DNA of 25,214 nucleotides from assembly GCA_036397995.1 (NCBI GenBank), contig DASWHX010000091.1, positions 1 through 25,214 on the forward strand, in the 5' to 3' direction. Below the pieces are notes generated by a model that searched no databases, was not told the origin of the DNA, and saw nothing but the letters and a program-made list of their open reading frames with translations. Of the stretch, positions 23,524 to 25,214 are shown piece by piece (the first letter of the stretch is position 1; the number at the start of each line of letters is the position of its first letter). The position numbers and the translations under genes are program-made. This DNA comes from DASWHX01 sp036397995. GTDB lineage: Bacteria > Bacteroidota > Bacteroidia > Cytophagales > Cyclobacteriaceae.

Positions 23524-24700
23524 ATCTAACCGGTTGTGTCCAGGCCATTTCCTGTTCCTTTTCATAAACCGGGTTCTCCATGAGCTTGGAAGAAGTGATC
23601 CGGGCTCGTACATATTCAACATCTTCGGTCAATTGATACTGGACCTCAGTTGCAGACTGTCGGTGCAAAATTTTTGGACTTTCACCTGCAAATTGACCGA
23701 TAAATTCAAATTCATAAGTAACATCGGATTCCGGCCTGATGGCAATGGAAAGAAGATTATCTTCAAAGGTGAGTTTTTTCAGAATAACGCCCGTGGTTGA
23801 ATAAAATTGGCCCGCTTCCATGGCATTGATCAATGTTTCGGGAGTTAGCTCGTCGCAATTCACCATGACCCAGCCCCGGCCCGCATTGCTGTAAGAACTT
23901 CCGAACAAGTGATAATTGTGGGCATCATCAGTGGCCAGGCCAAAGAGGAGAGCATCGCCGGATTTTATCCTGGCGGAATTGATAAGATCCCACATTTGCT
24001 CGGTGCTGATATGAGCAGAATCTCCCCGGTTATTCACGGCGGCATGGCCATTATACACTTCAAAAAACCTTTCACCTCTTACAGGAATTAAATCCTCAAC
24101 GGTAATTGCATAGCCAAAGTTGGGATGATTGACATGAACCATAATTGGAACTCCCAACCTGGCGCGTTGTTCAATTACCGTATTAATATTATTCTGCAAA
24201 ACCTCTGTCACAGAATTTCCCCCTTGCGGTGGAATTAATTCCTGAAGGTTATTTGCATTCAGGTGCAGCGGTTTACCGTCAAATCTGTCCGTAATTTCTT
24301 CGGCTTGCAAAATCAGAAATTCTCCACTCGCGTCAAAAAGCTTGCGATACTCGTTGAGTGTTTTTAGTTTCACGCTGATTCTACCGGTGTCTTCCTTGAA
24401 ATTCACCCACTCTTCCCCATACTTTTCCAGATATTTTTGAAATGCTTCCTCATGCACGCGGCTTTTTGGAATCAATTTCCATTTTTCACCTTCAGCAATA
24501 ACATTATGTTCACTAAGGGAAACAAAATCATACCCGTTGCTCTTATACCAGTCCATCACCATTTCCGGGTAATCATCGCCGTCGCTCCAATAGGAATGCG
24601 TGTGAAGATTTCCTTTAAACCAATTTTGCTGTGAGACTTGGTGTTTTGGAATACAGAAAGTTAAAGTTAGACAGAGCAGAAGGCCTATTTTGGTTTTCAT
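23507..24700 (-). CDS. PHP-domain metallohydrolase, probable lipoprotein (CehA/McbA-like)
   Basis: 397-aa protein; the ATG at 24700 is chosen because it starts at the signal peptide, while the first in-frame start at 24736 adds 12 non-signal residues. The N-terminus M-K-T-K-I-G-L-L-L-C-L-T-L-T-F-C is a lipoprotein-like signal with C16 as possible lipid site; F at -1 is atypical. The PHP motifs are clear: N-L-H-T-H-S with H33 and H35, S-D-G, S-L-S-E-H-N with H65, Q-A-E-E-I, H-V-N-H-P-N-F, and L-A-T-D-D-A-H. Such proteins are predicted di- or trinuclear phosphoesterases. The substrate is unknown; an extracytoplasmic place on the envelope is expected. Confidence 0.87.
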   Translation of the reverse strand: MKTKIGLLLCLTLTFCIPKHQVSQQNWFKGNLHTHSYWSDGDDYPEMVMDWYKSNGYDFVSLSEHNVIAEGEKWKLIPKSRVHEEAFQKYLEKYGEEWVNFKEDTGRISVKLKTLNEYRKLFDASGEFLILQAEEITDRFDGKPLHLNANNLQELIPPQGGNSVTEVLQNNINTVIEQRARLGVPIMVHVNHPNFGYAITVEDLIPVRGERFFEVYNGHAAVNNRGDSAHISTEQMWDLINSARIKSGDALLFGLATDDAHNYHLFGSSYSNAGRGWVMVNCDELTPETLINAMEAGQFYSTTGVILKKLTFEDNLLSIAIRPESDVTYEFEFIGQFAGESPKILHRQSATEVQYQLTEDVEYVRARITSSKLMENPVYEKEQEMAWTQPVRFTSSN

Positions 24701-24764
24701 GGATGCTAAACTACCCTTTTGCGGTGTTTTTCGCACATTGGAAGTTGAAAAAAATATATTTTCC
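24701..24764. other. Intergenic spacer upstream of the metallohydrolase gene
   Basis: 64 bases between the minus-strand metallohydrolase start and the repeat array. They should contain its promoter, but no exact TAnnTTTG box was recognised on the minus strand. Confidence 0.4.
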
Positions 24765-25090
24765 TTTTCTCCCGCAGATTACGAGGGATTTACGTAGAAA
24801 ACTCCTGAAAACAATTCTGCGGTGATTTGGGATATCAGCGGGATTCTATAAAATTTTCTCCCGCAGATTACGCGGATTTACGCAGAAAACTCCTGAAATC
24901 AATTCTGCGGTGATCTGCGATATCAGCGGGATTATAAAATTTTCTCCTGCGGATTATGCGGATTTGTGCGGAAAACTCCGGAAATAAATTCTGTGGTGAT
25001 TTGCGATATCAGCGGGATTCTATAAAATTCTTTTCTCCCGCAGATTATGCGGATTTGCGCAGAAAACTCCTGAAATCAATTCTGCGATTT
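24765..25090. repeat. Tandem array of four structured repeats (about 86-91 bp units)
   Basis: Units start at TTTTCT at 24765, 24854, 24940 and 25031, giving spacings of 89, 86 and 91 bp; the fourth is cut short near 25090 after TTCTGCG. Each unit runs from TCTCCCGCAGATTA (unit 3 has a TCTCCTGCGG variant) through ACGCAGAAAACTCC and AATTCTGCGGTGAT to GATATCAGCGGGA. TCCCGC at the start pairs with GCGGGA at the end and CGCAGAA pairs with TTCTGCG in the middle, so a unit can fold into a long hairpin. Units differ at several positions, with G/A and C/T changes. An open frame of 78 codons through the last units is not a gene. Such intergenic repeats with this core are familiar from Bacteroidota genomes. 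Confidence 0.85.
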
Positions 25091-25165
25091 CTATGTTTTA
25101 TGCAAGGGCATGTTTGTAAATCTTTTGATATTTTCTGTTGTTTTTTATGCAGGCAAAAACACGAC

Positions 25166-25195
25166 TTATCAACTTATTACGCACAGCGTTGATAA
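25166..25195. repeat. Inverted repeat near the right edge
   Basis: TTATCAAC (25166-25173) and GTTGATAA (25188-25195) are exact reverse complements around a 14-base spacer. The surrounding 25091-25214 is AT-rich and holds no gene that I can support up to the window end. It may belong to a promoter or transcript end of the next gene, which lies outside. Confidence 0.4.
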
Positions 25196-25214
25196 CACTC
25201 ATTTTGTTTTTTCC

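Noticed and set aside
24765..25090. Repeat array considered as CRISPR
   Set aside because: Units are 86-91 bp with homology along the whole length; there are no short identical repeats separated by unique spacers and no cas genes.
24956..25192. 78-codon frame across the repeat array
   Set aside because: Its content is the repeat unit read through, with duplicated peptide segments and no start signal.
25166..25195. TTATCAAC pair considered as DnaA boxes of an origin
   Set aside because: The sequence differs from the TTATCCACA consensus at key positions, there is only one pair and no dnaA or dnaN gene is nearby.

Overview
This window looks like chromosomal DNA of a member of the Bacteroidota, most likely a Cytophagales-type bacterium. 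The evidence is: several exact matches to the Bacteroidota -7 promoter box TAnnTTTG just upstream of genes, few recognisable Shine-Dalgarno sites, typical Bacteroidota families (DUF2851, DUF2461, LolA next to FtsK, a class 2 PyrD), and an Nqr-type respiratory Na+ pump. No phage, transposase, CRISPR, tRNA or rRNA was seen. Most of the window is ordinary core genome.

Layout. 1-382: the C-terminal end of a XerD-type recombinase, cut by the window edge. 441-3419: a DUF2461 protein and a large fusion of an APH-fold kinase with a class III PLP enzyme that resembles the phosphohydroxylysine/phosphoethanolamine phospho-lyases. 3450-8526: pyrD, ftsK, a LolA-like carrier and pyrF, followed by a DUF2851 gene to 9869. 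9870-11685: an unknown polytopic membrane protein and a NeuD/PglD-like acyltransferase. 11738-15829: a nucleoside phosphorylase, two small minus-strand genes (one unknown, one very lysine-rich), an unknown 225-aa protein and adenine deaminase (minus strand). 15887-16564: cytidylate kinase.

16719-21390 is the nqrABCDE cluster for the Na+-translocating NADH:quinone oxidoreductase. The covalent-FMN threonines of NqrB and NqrC and the four iron-ligand cysteines of NqrD/E are all visible. The sixth gene, nqrF (NADH/FAD/2Fe-2S subunit), is absent: nqrE is followed by an ECF sigma factor and a small membrane protein. 22576-22875 has no intact gene except a 46-codon remnant that looks like the start of a lipoprotein. 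22876-24700 holds an alpha/beta hydrolase and a convergent PHP-type metallohydrolase. The right end (24765-25090) is a four-unit tandem array of about 86-91 bp with internal dyad symmetry.

Functional themes are nucleotide metabolism (pyrD, pyrF, nucleoside phosphorylase, adenine deaminase, cmk), chromosome segregation (xerD, ftsK), envelope traffic (LolA) and respiration (nqr). Nothing in the window clearly forms a new multi-gene defence or mobile system. The most interesting items are the kinase/phospho-lyase fusion, the nqr operon lacking nqrF, the terminal structured repeats, the membrane protein/acyltransferase pair, and the sigma factor with an unusual membrane partner.
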